A DNA stretch of 53,635 nt from an uncultured marine group I thaumarchaeote (GCA_902552015.1 CACDFH010000004.1:1-53635), one strand, 5' to 3'. Shown: positions 31,770 through 42,100, counted from the stretch's first letter. Program-made: numbers and translations. Notes: generated by a model from the letters alone, not told the origin.

Positions 31770-33544
31770 TTTTGAACTTTAACTCCTGTAATACTTTTGA
31801 ATTGTTCTATCATATCAGTTTCGATTTTATCTAATTTAGGCATCTCATCATCTTTAACATCCATTCTTGCTTTGAGCAATAATGATATTACATCCATTGA
31901 ACGAATGTCAGCTAGTGATGCACCGTCTTTGAGTGCTTGTTGACCTTTGTTGTAAAAGTCAACTTGTAATTTCATTAATTTGAATTGTTTTTCAGGACTA
32001 CAGTAAGTATCAACATCATCAAATGAGTTTTGTTGTAATATTCCAATCTTAATCATTCTTGCAACTTCTAAGATTAATTTTTCTTCATCAGGAAGTGCTT
32101 CAGGTCCTAGGAGTTTAACGATTTCTTTGAGTGTATCTTCTCTTTGTAAAATTCCATAGGTTTCACTTCTCAAATCTAACCAATCAGCGCTGATATTTTC
32201 TGACCACCATTTTGCAATATCTGCAAGATAACCAGAATAGGAGTTCATCCAGTTGATTGATGGATAATGTCTTGAATATGCTAAACTTGCATCTAAAGCC
32301 CAGAATGTTTTGATAAATCTCATTGTGTGTGTTGTAACAGGTTCTGTAAAGTCACCACCAGATGGAGATACAGCACCTACTAGAGATACTGAGCCGTCTC
32401 TTTCAGGAGAACCTTTTGCTCGGACACGTCCTGCTCTTTCATAAAATTCTGCTAATCTTGATGCGAGATATGATGGATAACCTTCTTCTGCAGGCATCTC
32501 TTCTAATCTTCCTGACATTTCACGAAGTGCTTCAGCCCATCTACTTGTAGAATCTGCTACAAGTACAACGTCATAACCCATGTCACGATAATATTCTGCA
32601 ATTGTTACACCAGTGTAGATACTTGCTTCTCTTGCTGCTACTGGCATGTTACTTGTATTTGCAACAAGGACAGTTCTGTCCATGAGTGGTTTTCCTGTTC
32701 TTGGATCTTTTAGTTCTGGAAATTCAACAAGTACCTCAGTCATCTCGTTACCTCTTTCACCACATCCAATGTAGACGACAACTTGAGAGTCAGCCCATTT
32801 TGCAATTTGATGTAATGTTACAGTTTTACCTGTACCAAATGCGCCTGGAATTGAACCAGTACCACCTTTTGCTAATGGGAAGAATGTGTCGATAACTCTT
32901 TGACCTGTAAGTAACGGAACTGTTGGATCATATCTTTTGAGATATGGTCTTGGTTGTCTGACAGGCCATTTGTGATACATTTTCAATGGGAATGATTGAC
33001 CATCTTTTTCAACAGTTGCAATTTCAGTTTCTAATGCATAATCACCTTCTGAAACAATGTTTGTGATTTTACCACCTTTGTGATCTGGTGGAACTAGAAT
33101 TTTATGTTCAATTAATGATGTTTCTGGAACAGTTCCAATGATGTTTCCAGCCTCTACTTCATCACCAACTGCTACAGATGGTGAGAAATGGTATTGCTTT
33201 TCCATATCAACAGGAGTGGTTGTGATACCTCTTCCAATGAATGAACCTGATTTTGCTGCCAAATCCTTTAGAGGTCTTTGAATTCCATCATAAATTTGAC
33301 CAATAATTCCGGGACCCAATAAAACACTAAGTGGGTTACCGGTACCAATTACTGGTTCACCTGGTTTTAGACCACTTGTTGATTCGTAAACTTGAATGAA
33401 TGCTACATCACCAGTAAGACGAATTACCTCACCGATTAATTTTGCATCCCCAACTGATACGGTTTCATACATTTTTGCATCAGCCATACCGTCAGCCTTT
33501 ACTGCGGGTCCACTAATCCATACAATTTTTCCTTGTGCTACCAT
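31766..33544 (-). CDS. atpA: A-type ATP synthase subunit A (catalytic)
   Basis: 592 residues. The P-loop [17 protein letters not shown] (G-x4-GKT) and [13 protein letters not shown] identify the catalytic subunit. The Pro/Gly-rich insertion ('non-homologous region', around residues 120-190) distinguishes A from F-type beta. It makes or hydrolyses ATP in the soluble head. The start is ATG one base after atpE ends; no inteins are present. Confidence 0.98.
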   Translation of the reverse strand: MVAQGKIVWISGPAVKADGMADAKMYETVSVGDAKLIGEVIRLTGDVAFIQVYESTSGLKPGEPVIGTGNPLSVLLGPGIIGQIYDGIQRPLKDLAAKSGSFIGRGITTTPVDMEKQYHFSPSVAVGDEVEAGNIIGTVPETSLIEHKILVPPDHKGGKITNIVSEGDYALETEIATVEKDGQSFPLKMYHKWPVRQPRPYLKRYDPTVPLLTGQRVIDTFFPLAKGGTGSIPGAFGTGKTVTLHQIAKWADSQVVVYIGCGERGNEMTEVLVEFPELKDPRTGKPLMDRTVLVANTSNMPVAAREASIYTGVTIAEYYRDMGYDVVLVADSTSRWAEALREMSGRLEEMPAEEGYPSYLASRLAEFYERAGRVRAKGSPERDGSVSLVGAVSPSGGDFTEPVTTHTMRFIKTFWALDASLAYSRHYPSINWMNSYSGYLADIAKWWSENISADWLDLRSETYGILQREDTLKEIVKLLGPEALPDEEKLILEVARMIKIGILQQNSFDDVDTYCSPEKQFKLMKLQVDFYNKGQQALKDGASLADIRSMDVISLLLKARMDVKDDEMPKLDKIETDMIEQFKSITGVKVQN

Positions 33545-33545
33545 A

Positions 33546-34145
33546 TCAATTACCTAGGTTAAATTGTGCTGCAATATCTTTTCTAATTAAAGGTTTCAAC
33601 AATTCAATTCTTGCATCAATTGTATTATCAAAACTCATAGAACCATCTTTGGATGTGACTTTTACACCACCCATACAATCAATTGGATCGTTTGATAGTT
33701 CTGCACCAGAGATATTTGATACTGCAGATTGAACTACATCTTTGTCTTTAGAATTTGTGTAAACTATAACATCACTGGTGTTTAATGCAGATGTTGCTTC
33801 AGTGAGTAATTTTGTGATTAAACTTGAATATTCAGAATTTCTTTCCATATTTGCAATTTTTTCTTTGGCTTTTTCTAATACTTTTTCAGTAGATTCTTGA
33901 ACGATTAGAAGAGACTTGTTTCTTGCCTCTAAATCTGCACTTCCAACGATCTGTTTTTCAATTTTATCTGCCTCTTTTTTACCATCAGAGATAATTTTCT
34001 CGTATTCTTCTTCTAACATTGGAAGAGCATCAGAGAGGGTTTTTTGTGCATCTTCAAGAGAATTTTTAAGACTTTGAGAGAATTCGGATGAATTTCGCTC
34101 TAAAACCTGATCGATTGTCGATTCTAAAGCAGAATTTGATGGCAA
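33546..34145 (-). CDS. atpE: A-type ATP synthase subunit E (peripheral stalk)
   Basis: 199 residues opened by TTG. The N-terminal half is a long coiled coil ([20 protein letters not shown] and [13 protein letters not shown]-like), and the C-terminal half is the globular E domain ([18 protein letters not shown], then [20 protein letters not shown]), which caps the stator stalk. It is the first gene of the minus-strand ATPase set, divergent from atpI. The usual partner helix, subunit H, is not evident; see the microprotein at 29616 and the coil gene at 36333. Confidence 0.92.
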   Translation of the reverse strand: MPSNSALESTIDQVLERNSSEFSQSLKNSLEDAQKTLSDALPMLEEEYEKIISDGKKEADKIEKQIVGSADLEARNKSLLIVQESTEKVLEKAKEKIANMERNSEYSSLITKLLTEATSALNTSDVIVYTNSKDKDVVQSAVSNISGAELSNDPIDCMGGVKVTSKDGSMSFDNTIDARIELLKPLIRKDIAAQFNLGN

Positions 34146-34253
34146 TGAATGCCGTTTTAAAGAATTGAATTTTAATGTTTAGTACAGAAACAATTTGGAA
34201 AGATTTTAAAATCACTCGTCGTTCATGTGGTTATCTTGGTAGTAGCAGATCTA

Positions 34254-36332
34254 ATGGTTGGAACGGTAATTTTACCGCGATCAGACACACCAAGCCTAAT
34301 TTCCAGATTAACAGAGTTTGAGTGGTTCCACAAGATTGATTCTCAGACGGAGACTGTTACACCAGAAGTAGACGATATTTTACTCAAAGCGCAACAATCA
34401 TTCCAAGAAATTGATGAAGTGGTAAAAGGCCTAGGAATTGAGAAAATAGTCGGAATGATTGAGATTTTGTTCAAGGGAACCGTGTTTAAAAAACAGAATC
34501 ATGAACTATCAGAACTAAAAGACATGGTTGATGAGATTATCAAACAATCACCTAGTGTAATTGATGAACCAAAACGACTCTTAGATGAACGAGAAGAATT
34601 TAGAAGACAAATTTCAGAGTTAACATCATTAATTGAGACATTAGATGTCGTTAAAAAATTGAATCTAGACTTGGGTGGATTTGGATTGATGAAACAATTT
34701 TACACTAATCTCTTCATTGTACAAACAAAGGACATTGAAGAGATTAGAAGAAGTCTAGAAAATGTCACAATTGATAATTATGAACTAAATTCAAAGGAAG
34801 AATCAGCACTGGTAGTCATTGCAGATTCTGGAGACACTGACAAAGTTCTCAAAGTAATGAGAAGCTTCAACACAAATCCATTTTCAATACCAGAAAACAT
34901 TGAGCAGAATCCAACAAAAGCATATGCAACTGCAGAATTAAAATTAAAAGAATTTCAAGAAAAAGAAAAGAAAATTACAAAAGAGATCACTGCCATTATT
35001 AAAAAAATAAGACAGTCAATTCTAACTTTACATGAAAAAGCCGAGGTTGCAAAAGATGTTTTAGAATTATTAAGAAAACCAGGCGGAACCAAGAACTTTG
35101 CAGTTATCCAAGGATACATTCCAAAAAAGATGGCAGGTAAATTTACTGAGACAACAAAACAATGGATGTCACTTACTGAAGAAATAAAAGATCCAGAAGA
35201 AGAAAAGAAGAGTCCAACATTATTTGATAACAAAAGATTTGTTAAAACATTTGAGGTGATTACACAAAGTCAGGGAATTCCAAGGAAAGGAGAGGCAGAT
35301 CCAACACCAATGATTGCATTGATGTGGCCAATTTTCTATGGAGTTATGTTTGCAGATTTAGGACACGGACTTTTGCTTATGGGATTAGGTCTTGTATTCA
35401 AACTAAAAGGACAAGGCACTCTTTCAAGATGGGGAATGCTAATTGCAATCTCTGGTGCAGCAGCAGCTATAGCGGGTGTCGGAACGGGTGAGGTGTTTGG
35501 ATTCCACATAAACTACTTTGATCCATGGAAAGGATTGTTAGACGAGGGTGGTGCATTGCATTCAGTTTCATGGTTAGTAGGCTCAATTAGTGTAGCAGAA
35601 CTAAACTTTGAACAAGTAATCAATATACTCAAAGTTTCATTATTCCTTGGAATAATTCACCTAGTTTGGGCATTTGTATTACACATCAAAAAATTATGGA
35701 AAGAGGGTCACAAAGATACAATGATCTTTGAGGCAATTCCAAACCTTACACTTTACGGCGGAATTGTAGTAATCATGATGTGTGCAATAGGTGCATCATA
35801 TGATGTGATGAATATGTACTCAAAAATTCATACAGAGGCTGTTCCATGGGTTACAGTTTTCTTAGGAGATTGGGCTCAAGTTTGGATTATCACTAGAATT
35901 GCAGGAATCATAATTATTGCATCAATTGTAATGATGATGATTGGTGGGTTAAAGCATAACAAGAAACATCCCGAGGAAGGAGGAAGTGCGGCAAACGTCA
36001 TGATGGAAGTTCTATTAGGAAAAAGTGTAGAGTGTCTTGCTCACACAATCAGCTATGCGCGAATTGGAATCATGCTGCTTGTACATGCTGCGTTATTATT
36101 GACAGTTAACAATTCTTATGCATCACTAGGCGGTATGGAATCACCAGGTGCACTTGCTCTACTCATTGGAGGAAACATTGGAATCATGATGATTGAAGGA
36201 TTAATCGTATACATCCAGTCTCTAAGACTTCACCTGTACGAATTTTTCACAAAATGGTATGATGGCGGAGCAACACCATTCAAACAAGTTGTACCAGAAA
36301 TGCTTTACAACCAATTCAAGTGGAAAAAATAA
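34254..36332 (+). CDS. atpI: A-type ATP synthase subunit I (membrane stator, a-subunit homologue)
   Basis: About 692 residues from the ATG at 34254, which gives the usual opening MVGTVILPRSDTPSLISRL. The first half is cytoplasmic and coiled-coil, and the second half has about eight membrane helices. The proton-path arginine is in LAHTISYARIGIMLLVHAAL. The GTG at 34227 adds nine hydrophobic residues without counterpart, so it is rejected. The protein forms the half-channels next to the K ring. Divergent from atpE over a ~110-bp region. Confidence 0.94.
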   Translation: MVGTVILPRSDTPSLISRLTEFEWFHKIDSQTETVTPEVDDILLKAQQSFQEIDEVVKGLGIEKIVGMIEILFKGTVFKKQNHELSELKDMVDEIIKQSPSVIDEPKRLLDEREEFRRQISELTSLIETLDVVKKLNLDLGGFGLMKQFYTNLFIVQTKDIEEIRRSLENVTIDNYELNSKEESALVVIADSGDTDKVLKVMRSFNTNPFSIPENIEQNPTKAYATAELKLKEFQEKEKKITKEITAIIKKIRQSILTLHEKAEVAKDVLELLRKPGGTKNFAVIQGYIPKKMAGKFTETTKQWMSLTEEIKDPEEEKKSPTLFDNKRFVKTFEVITQSQGIPRKGEADPTPMIALMWPIFYGVMFADLGHGLLLMGLGLVFKLKGQGTLSRWGMLIAISGAAAAIAGVGTGEVFGFHINYFDPWKGLLDEGGALHSVSWLVGSISVAELNFEQVINILKVSLFLGIIHLVWAFVLHIKKLWKEGHKDTMIFEAIPNLTLYGGIVVIMMCAIGASYDVMNMYSKIHTEAVPWVTVFLGDWAQVWIITRIAGIIIIASIVMMMIGGLKHNKKHPEEGGSAANVMMEVLLGKSVECLAHTISYARIGIMLLVHAALLLTVNNSYASLGGMESPGALALLIGGNIGIMMIEGLIVYIQSLRLHLYEFFTKWYDGGATPFKQVVPEMLYNQFKWKK

Positions 36333-36551
36333 TTAATTTTCTTGAATCATTTGTTTGTGTTTTTTGAGTTTTTCTCCTAGTTCTTTTATCTCATTGCGTA
36401 ATTCTTCATAAGTGTCACCTAAAATGTTGATCTTTGCCGGCTCTATCATCAGTACCTTTTGAAGTTCATTCATTTCCTTTTGTTTCTTGACGATCAATTG
36501 ATCTATTTTTACAATCTCTTGTTTTATTTTTCCAGTGTCATTTTCAGTCAT
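36333..36551 (-). CDS. Small coiled-coil protein, 72 aa
   Basis: Convergent with atpI, whose stop lies directly beside it. The sequence is an almost continuous coiled coil (KIDQLIVKKQKEMNELQKVL, later ELRNEIKELGEKLKKHKQ) broken near residue 37 by PAKIN. No membrane or signal segment. Position next to ATPase genes makes a stalk role imaginable, but it is on the opposite strand to atpI and probably transcribed alone. It may also be a prefoldin-like or chaperone fragment. Function unknown. Confidence 0.6.
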   Translation of the reverse strand: MTENDTGKIKQEIVKIDQLIVKKQKEMNELQKVLMIEPAKINILGDTYEELRNEIKELGEKLKKHKQMIQEN

Positions 36552-36589
36552 ATCTAACCTTCAACAAATTAATTAAAAAACAATAGTTA

Positions 36590-37366
36590 TTATTTTTCTA
36601 TAGGAAGGTTCAAGTCGTTTCCCCATTCACCCCATGAACCCAAATACACCTTGACATTTTTGAAACCAATTTTTTTTAGTGAAAGATAGCTATTGGCTGC
36701 GCGGTATGCACCCTGACAATATGTAACAATTTCAGTGTCCTTATCCATTTGATATAGAGATTCAAGTTGATCATCAGATTTGAGTTTGCCAGAATCATCA
36801 AGATTTTCATTCCAGTCTATATTTTTTGCAGTTGGGATATGACCACCTCTTGCTGCTCTAGGAGTCGTACCATCAAATTCTTCTGGTGAACGAGCATCAA
36901 TTATTGTGACTTTACCAATACTTGCATTAAGTTCTTCAAAGCCAATTATGATTGAAGGATTTAGAGGCGTTGTAAGATTAGATGGTTTGTAGATAGTAGA
37001 TTCAGAGACAGTTGGAAGGTGTTCTCCGCTCCATTTTGAAATACCACCATTTAACATTTGAACATCGGGATGTGAAAAATAAAGACACATCCAAACGCCT
37101 CTTGCTGCAAGCATTCCAGAAGTGTTATCGTAAAATATGATTTTTTTATTTTCATCAACTCCTGCGTATGAGAGAATTTTTCTCATATGCTCACCAAAAC
37201 TTTGTATTCCTTTTTGTGAAGTGTCTGCCCAATGAAATGAAAATAGATCTAAACTTACGGCACCAGGAATATGTGCTTTAGAATAATCCTTGTATGAACG
37301 GGCATCTATGATTAAAACTGAATCATCTTTGTATATTTTCTCTAGTTCCTGTGTAGAAATGAACAT
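36590..37366 (-). CDS. Two-domain rhodanese (thiosulfate/3-mercaptopyruvate sulfurtransferase)
   Basis: 258 residues in two rhodanese domains. The N-terminal one lacks the cysteine (DNTSGMLAARG at the loop), and the C-terminal one carries catalytic Cys217 in TYCQGAYRAANSYL. CH2-type motifs VLIIDARSYKDYSKAHIPGA and VTIIDARSPEEFDG mark both domains. This is the standard arrangement of thiosulfate and mercaptopyruvate sulfurtransferases, which move sulfane sulfur to thiols or cyanide. The loop CQGAYR is less typical than CGSGVTA of mercaptopyruvate enzymes, so the acceptor is uncertain. Confidence 0.9.
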   Translation of the reverse strand: MFISTQELEKIYKDDSVLIIDARSYKDYSKAHIPGAVSLDLFSFHWADTSQKGIQSFGEHMRKILSYAGVDENKKIIFYDNTSGMLAARGVWMCLYFSHPDVQMLNGGISKWSGEHLPTVSESTIYKPSNLTTPLNPSIIIGFEELNASIGKVTIIDARSPEEFDGTTPRAARGGHIPTAKNIDWNENLDDSGKLKSDDQLESLYQMDKDTEIVTYCQGAYRAANSYLSLKKIGFKNVKVYLGSWGEWGNDLNLPIEK

Positions 37367-37456
37367 GAATGATCTTTTCTAATGTGGAATAAAAATTAGT
37401 TTAGCATCCGCTGTTTGGAAAATCTAAAAAAAGAAAAAAAGAAAATTGGTTTTTTT

Positions 37457-39037
37457 CTATTCGTTTACGTATGCTCTTTCACCGTTCTGTGAGAGGTCGA
37501 GTCCGATTTCCTCCTCTTTTGGAGTGACTCTGATTCCTCCAGGCCATACTGCATCCATTACCTTGAAGATTACAATGGAGACACCAAATGCATATGCAAT
37601 TGACATTCCTGCAGCAACTATTGAAATTGCTTGTTGTTCATAACCTTCTGGTGTGCCGGTCCATGCGCCAATACCATCGCCTGTGTCCCAGATGTGTGGA
37701 CTAGCTAGTGTACCTGTTAAGATAGCACCTGTTAAACCACCCATACCGTGAACTCCCCATACATCGAGGGCATCGTCCCATTTTCGAGCGTTCTTGAATG
37801 CAACACATCCATAACAAACTGTACCTGCAGCAATACCGATAATTATTGCGGCCATTGGTCCAACCCAACCAGATGCTGGTGTGATTGCTACCAAGCCTGC
37901 GACGGCTCCTGTTGCGGCACCTACTATGCTAGGTTTGCCGGTGTGTGCCCATGACATCAACACCCACGTTACTGTCGCCATACCGGTGGCAGTGTTTGTG
38001 ACTGTCCATGCGCTTACAGTGATTCCATCTACCATTACTTCACTTCCAGCGTTAAAGCCGAACCATCCGAACCATAGAATAGATGCACCAAGAACTACCA
38101 TTGGTACATTGTGTGGTTCCATTGGAACTTTGCCGTAACCTAATCTTCTTCCGAGGATTAAGGCGCCTGCGAGTGCTGTAAATCCTGATGAAATGTGAAC
38201 CACAGTTCCGCCAGCGAAGTCAAGTGCATATGATGGTGATAGATCTGGGTTGAAGTCTAAGCTTCCTCCGCCGATGTAACCACCGCCCCATACCCAATGA
38301 CAAATTGGGTCATAGACGAATGTTCCCCATAAGAGAACAAAGACTACAATTGCACTGAATTTCATACGGTCAACTAAACCACCAACAATGAGTGCTGGTG
38401 TGATGATTGCGAAGGTTGCTTGGAACATAGCAAATAGTTGGTGAGGAACAGTTCCTGGCCAAGTATCACTACATACATCTCCTTCCTTCATCGTTTGCAT
38501 TTGGTAATAGTGTGCCCAAGTATCTTCACATGGACTTGGAGCACCTAACGGTGCCCAGTGTGAAACTTGGTTGAAGCCAACATAATCAAGGTTGCCCATG
38601 AACATGTTTGCATCGTTGTCTATTCCGCCGAATGCAAGTGAATAACCCCACAATACCCATTGTACACTCATGAGACCCATGATTACAAAGACCATGCCAA
38701 TTGTATTGACTGCGTTCTTTGATCTTGCTAATCCTCCGTAGAAGAATGCAACACCTGGAGTCATGAAAAGTACGAGAGAGCTTGCGGTTAGCATCCAAGC
38801 CATGTCACCTGTATCTACATAACAGTACATGTCTGGGACGCCATCATCATCAGTGTCATACCAACATTCGTTTGGGTTACCGGTATAGATACCAGCACCT
38901 CCATCGGGATCACCGACAATATACCCATCCATACCATCAGAGGTTTGTTGAGCATATGCTGTTGATAGAGCACCTGTTGCCGTCATAGCGACTGCGGCCA
39001 TAAGTATTAGAGCATACTTATGGTTTCGAGATTTCAT
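37457..39037 (-). CDS. amt: Ammonium transporter Amt with extended extracytoplasmic N-terminus
   Basis: 526 residues. A signal peptide (1-29, ending AYA) and an extracytoplasmic segment precede the Amt barrel, which has CHWVWGGGYIGGGSLDF, DFAGGTVVHISSGFTALAG and FGWFGFNAGSEV. The N-terminal segment holds Cys58 and Cys72 around DTDDDGVPD (61-69), a DxDxDG calcium-loop type motif. The C-terminal tail (RVTPKEEEIGLDLSQNGERA) resembles the other Amt. Marine ammonia oxidisers keep two Amts, probably of different affinity. No PII gene is adjacent here. Confidence 0.95.
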   Translation of the reverse strand: MKSRNHKYALILMAAVAMTATGALSTAYAQQTSDGMDGYIVGDPDGGAGIYTGNPNECWYDTDDDGVPDMYCYVDTGDMAWMLTASSLVLFMTPGVAFFYGGLARSKNAVNTIGMVFVIMGLMSVQWVLWGYSLAFGGIDNDANMFMGNLDYVGFNQVSHWAPLGAPSPCEDTWAHYYQMQTMKEGDVCSDTWPGTVPHQLFAMFQATFAIITPALIVGGLVDRMKFSAIVVFVLLWGTFVYDPICHWVWGGGYIGGGSLDFNPDLSPSYALDFAGGTVVHISSGFTALAGALILGRRLGYGKVPMEPHNVPMVVLGASILWFGWFGFNAGSEVMVDGITVSAWTVTNTATGMATVTWVLMSWAHTGKPSIVGAATGAVAGLVAITPASGWVGPMAAIIIGIAAGTVCYGCVAFKNARKWDDALDVWGVHGMGGLTGAILTGTLASPHIWDTGDGIGAWTGTPEGYEQQAISIVAAGMSIAYAFGVSIVIFKVMDAVWPGGIRVTPKEEEIGLDLSQNGERAYVNE

Positions 39038-39147
39038 TGATCAAATCCGCTGGATGAATGTATATAACAATTAAGATGTAAAATCTGTACCTAATGTAAA
39101 TTATTATATTCTAGCATATTGTGATAGTAACATAGAATGAACAAATT

Positions 39148-39840
39148 ATGTTACTTAATGAGGCAAAAAGGGGTATGAAAACAGAAAAACCACGATTGGC
39201 AATATTTGACACCTTCAAGACTAAAACTCAGCAGATAACTGGAGAGGCATCAAGACAAAGAGCAATCATACATCATCTATCAAATTCAACAAATTCCGCA
39301 TCAAAGACGAGAACTGCCATATCTCAGAGCATTGCAGAAAAAAATAAAATTTTGTGGAAGAACATCTATTCAGGAATATTCAGAGATTTAGACGAAATTT
39401 TGATTCCATTAGGAATAGTTGAAGAAGAAGGTAGACTTCCTCTAAAAAGAGGACCTAAAGCATTACAACAAAACGGAATGCCATTTTATCATTTGACAAA
39501 AAAAGGAATGATCGTCTCTTTGGCAATAGATAGCATGTCAGAAAAGAAAAAAATTCTCAAGGGCATATTGAGCCAGGCAGATGGAGATGAAAAACAGGCG
39601 TTTGAGATTATGCAAAAATTAGTAAAAATTGCTCCTCATTTTGGTTTCTCAGTTTTTGAGAGATATGTCAAGGCATATTGTGATAACAAACTTGACGATC
39701 TGGTTCCATTTACAGTGGAAAATGTGAGTAAATCAGCAGATGACTCAGCACAGCTCCAAATGGAGCTATTAGAAGGATTTTCCAAGCTTTCCAAGTCAGA
39801 TCGGGATCAAACTATTGATTTTCTAAAGAAAATTGACTGA
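39148..39840 (+). CDS. Conserved-type hypothetical protein, possible winged-helix
   Basis: 230 residues, mostly alpha-helical. A central FRDLDEILIPLGIVEEEGRLP followed by a Lys/Arg-rich turn and FYHLTKKGMIVSLA looks like a winged-helix core (helix, wing, next helix). No catalytic motif. It lies directly before atpC on the same strand with a 46-base gap and could be a transcriptional regulator or ATPase-related factor. I do not recognise a named family. The ATG at 39148 is used; a later ATG at 39175 is possible. Confidence 0.6.
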   Translation: MLLNEAKRGMKTEKPRLAIFDTFKTKTQQITGEASRQRAIIHHLSNSTNSASKTRTAISQSIAEKNKILWKNIYSGIFRDLDEILIPLGIVEEEGRLPLKRGPKALQQNGMPFYHLTKKGMIVSLAIDSMSEKKKILKGILSQADGDEKQAFEIMQKLVKIAPHFGFSVFERYVKAYCDNKLDDLVPFTVENVSKSADDSAQLQMELLEGFSKLSKSDRDQTIDFLKKID

Positions 39841-39886
39841 GATCGTTAACAAACATTTAAAATCAGTTCGGCGTGAGAAAAGCTAA

Positions 39887-40933
39887 ATGGGCTCTGGAGG
39901 TTCTCAGAAAATTTTCGTGACTGTAAAATCTTACAGTCAGAGAGGTAAATTACTAAAGAGAGCAGATATCCAGACTTTGGCAGAATCGCGGGATCTTGAA
40001 GAATTGGTTACCAGGATTAAGAACACAAAATATGCTGATGCAGTATCTGGAATCGAAAAACCATATTCAGCTGAAAAACTCGAAAATGCATTAAGGGTCT
40101 ATCTTGCAGATGCGCAATTTAAGATTGCAAAGGCTTCTGGCAAATCAAAAATTTTGGATGCATATTTTCATAAATTTCTAATTACAAATCTCAAACTCAT
40201 CCTCAAAGGAAAGATCCTTGGAAAATCACAAGAGGATATTGAATCATACTTTAATTTCCATGCTGAAGAACTAATCAGCCAAAGAGACGTTGTTGTCAAG
40301 GCTCTAGTTGCAAAGGATCTAGAAGAAGCAGTTTCAAGCCTTTCATCGTCACCATTTTCTGCAGATATTACAAAAGCTGTCGAATTGTACAATGAGACAA
40401 AAAATACTCAGGCATTTGATATTTACTTTGACAAGATGCTTTACCATCAAATTAGCAAGGCAATCAGAAGCGAGAACAATCAAGACATTACTAGAATCTA
40501 TGGAAGAGACATTGACTTTTACAATATCATGAGTATTGTTAGGGGAAAATTCTGGGGACTAGATTCTGAGAAAATTGAGGACCTATTAGTACCACCAACT
40601 GCAACCACACCAAAACATCTTCTAGACAGAATGGTCGCAGCAGAGTCTGTCAAAGATGCAATTGATGAACTTTCAACTACAAAATACAAGTCAATCATCC
40701 CAGATGCAGAAGATGATGTAGAAGTACTTTCACAGTTTGAGCATGCATTAGAGATGGGAATCTATAAGGCAACAAATGCATCATTTTCAAAAATGTTTAG
40801 CTTTGCAACAGTTATTGGAATTTCAAAATTAATTGGATATGAGGTACGAAATATCAGCGCAACAGCATTTGCAGTTGAGCAGAAAATTCCAGTAGAGACT
40901 ACAATGTCAAAATTAATTATAAACGAAGAGTAG
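39887..40933 (+). CDS. atpC: A-type ATP synthase subunit C (central stalk to ring connector)
   Basis: 348 residues, all helical. The opening FVTVKSYSQRGKLLKRADIQ and later IYGRDIDFYNIMSIVRGKFWG match the three-fold helical-hairpin protein C/d of archaeal and vacuolar ATPases. It links the D/F shaft to the proteolipid ring. It is separated from the other ATPase genes by the rhodanese and amt genes. No subunit F gene is seen in the window. Confidence 0.9.
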   Translation: MGSGGSQKIFVTVKSYSQRGKLLKRADIQTLAESRDLEELVTRIKNTKYADAVSGIEKPYSAEKLENALRVYLADAQFKIAKASGKSKILDAYFHKFLITNLKLILKGKILGKSQEDIESYFNFHAEELISQRDVVVKALVAKDLEEAVSSLSSSPFSADITKAVELYNETKNTQAFDIYFDKMLYHQISKAIRSENNQDITRIYGRDIDFYNIMSIVRGKFWGLDSEKIEDLLVPPTATTPKHLLDRMVAAESVKDAIDELSTTKYKSIIPDAEDDVEVLSQFEHALEMGIYKATNASFSKMFSFATVIGISKLIGYEVRNISATAFAVEQKIPVETTMSKLIINEE

Positions 40934-40934
40934 A

Positions 40935-41372
40935 ATGGCAAGAGTTTTTTCACAAAAAAAGGAAATTCCAGCAGATGTACTTGTAAATACACTTTGGGTT
41001 AGCACAGGATTAGCAGTAGTTCTCACAGTACCATCAATTCTGATTTTCATGTTCTTTTTCCTCAATTTCGACAATATTGTCGCAGGAGCAGTAATTGGGT
41101 TTGGATTACACTTTATTTTACTAGCATTTTCAGAAAAGATTTCAAAATTCCTTATGTCAATTTCAAGTACAGAAGAACCAAAAATAAAGAATCATGGATT
41201 TATGGCCAGTGACTACTTTACGTTTGAAACAGACGAGGAAAATGTAGTTATTTTGACCATTAAAGACGAGGAACGTGAAAGAAAGGATGTTCATACATAT
41301 CTTGAAAATCATCAAATATTCCATGTTGCATTAAACAAATACCACAATAAAACGACAAAAATTACCTACTGA
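40935..41372 (+). CDS. Hypothetical membrane protein with two helices
   Basis: 145 residues, starting two bases after the atpC stop (probable co-translation). Two adjacent hydrophobic segments (STGLAVVLTVPSILIFMFFF, GAVIGFGLHFILLAFS) form a hairpin with a C-terminal cytoplasmic part (about residues 75-145), which is acidic and beta-rich (DYFTFETDEENVVILTIKDE). It could be an ATPase assembly or anchoring factor because of its position behind atpC. No family recognised. Confidence 0.65.
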   Translation: MARVFSQKKEIPADVLVNTLWVSTGLAVVLTVPSILIFMFFFLNFDNIVAGAVIGFGLHFILLAFSEKISKFLMSISSTEEPKIKNHGFMASDYFTFETDEENVVILTIKDEERERKDVHTYLENHQIFHVALNKYHNKTTKITY

Positions 41373-41443
41373 CTGCATCTTTTCATAGAGTAAGATTTCA
41401 TATGAACAACTTTAAAACACCGATGAAATCCAAATGATCTACA

Positions 41444-42100
41444 ATGATGGGAGATCGCGACTATAGGTCGGTTATCAAAAATTCAGTTGAATCAGTTGGA
41501 AGAGAACTAGAATATAGATTTGAAAAAGACAATATTTCAAAAATTCATGCAAGTGAAGTAACAGGATGTCTCAGAAGGGCATTTTATGATAGAACCGATG
41601 AGATTGAAAAAGACAGAACGAGTTTTTCAGATCTAATTGGAGGCATGTTTAGACAGTTAGATTATGGAGCAAAACCTCAAGAGTTCTCCTTAGAAGATAT
41701 CAGTCTACAAGCCCAAGCAGACCTGATTGTAGACGATTTAGTGATGGTTTTCAGATCAACTGGAGATTTCCCAGAAAGCCCAAATGCAAAAGATTTGCTG
41801 TACATTAACGCCTGTATGTATGCATACGAAAAAGTTGATGGAGTTATAATTTACATAAATGGCAAAGGAGATGAAATATCATTTTCAGTTACAAAACACA
41901 AGAAGATGTTTGAAGAAACTATCAGAAGAGTTCGTGTCCTAAATGACCTACTAAAAGAGAAAAAGACTCCAATTCTAGAAACATCCAAGGAATGTACAGA
42001 ATGCCAATATTTTGAAAGATGTTATACAAACAAGAAGGCTGGAAAAACCATTAACTTCTTTGGTGCAGGAAAAGACTTCTTGGATAGTATGAAATCATAG
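41444..42100 (+). CDS. Cas4/Dna2-like Fe-S protein with degenerate nuclease site
   Basis: 218 residues of the RecB/Cas4 type. The first cysteine is Cys42 in HASEVTGCLRRAFYDR. The cluster is completed by Cys184, Cys187 and Cys193 (Cx2Cx5C in ECTECQYFERCY), which fits a [4Fe-4S] centre. The nuclease site is changed: Asp93 is present in QADLIVDD, but the next strand reads VMVFRST (102-104 V-F-R) where active enzymes have Glu-x-Lys. The protein may therefore have lost nuclease activity and act as a DNA-binding or structural partner. No CRISPR or cas genes are nearby. Exact role unknown. Confidence 0.65.
   Translation: MMGDRDYRSVIKNSVESVGRELEYRFEKDNISKIHASEVTGCLRRAFYDRTDEIEKDRTSFSDLIGGMFRQLDYGAKPQEFSLEDISLQAQADLIVDDLVMVFRSTGDFPESPNAKDLLYINACMYAYEKVDGVIIYINGKGDEISFSVTKHKKMFEETIRRVRVLNDLLKEKKTPILETSKECTECQYFERCYTNKKAGKTINFFGAGKDFLDSMKS

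Noticed and set aside
34227-34253. Upstream GTG start for atpI
   Set aside because: The nine added residues do not match the family; the ATG at 34254 yields the usual opening.
36333-36551. 72-aa coiled coil as ATP synthase subunit F
   Set aside because: Subunit F is a globular alpha/beta protein of about 100 residues; this is a continuous coil without that fold.
41444-42100. Cas4-like gene as a sign of a CRISPR-Cas locus
   Set aside because: No repeats, cas1/cas2 or effector genes occur in the window, and the nuclease motif is broken.
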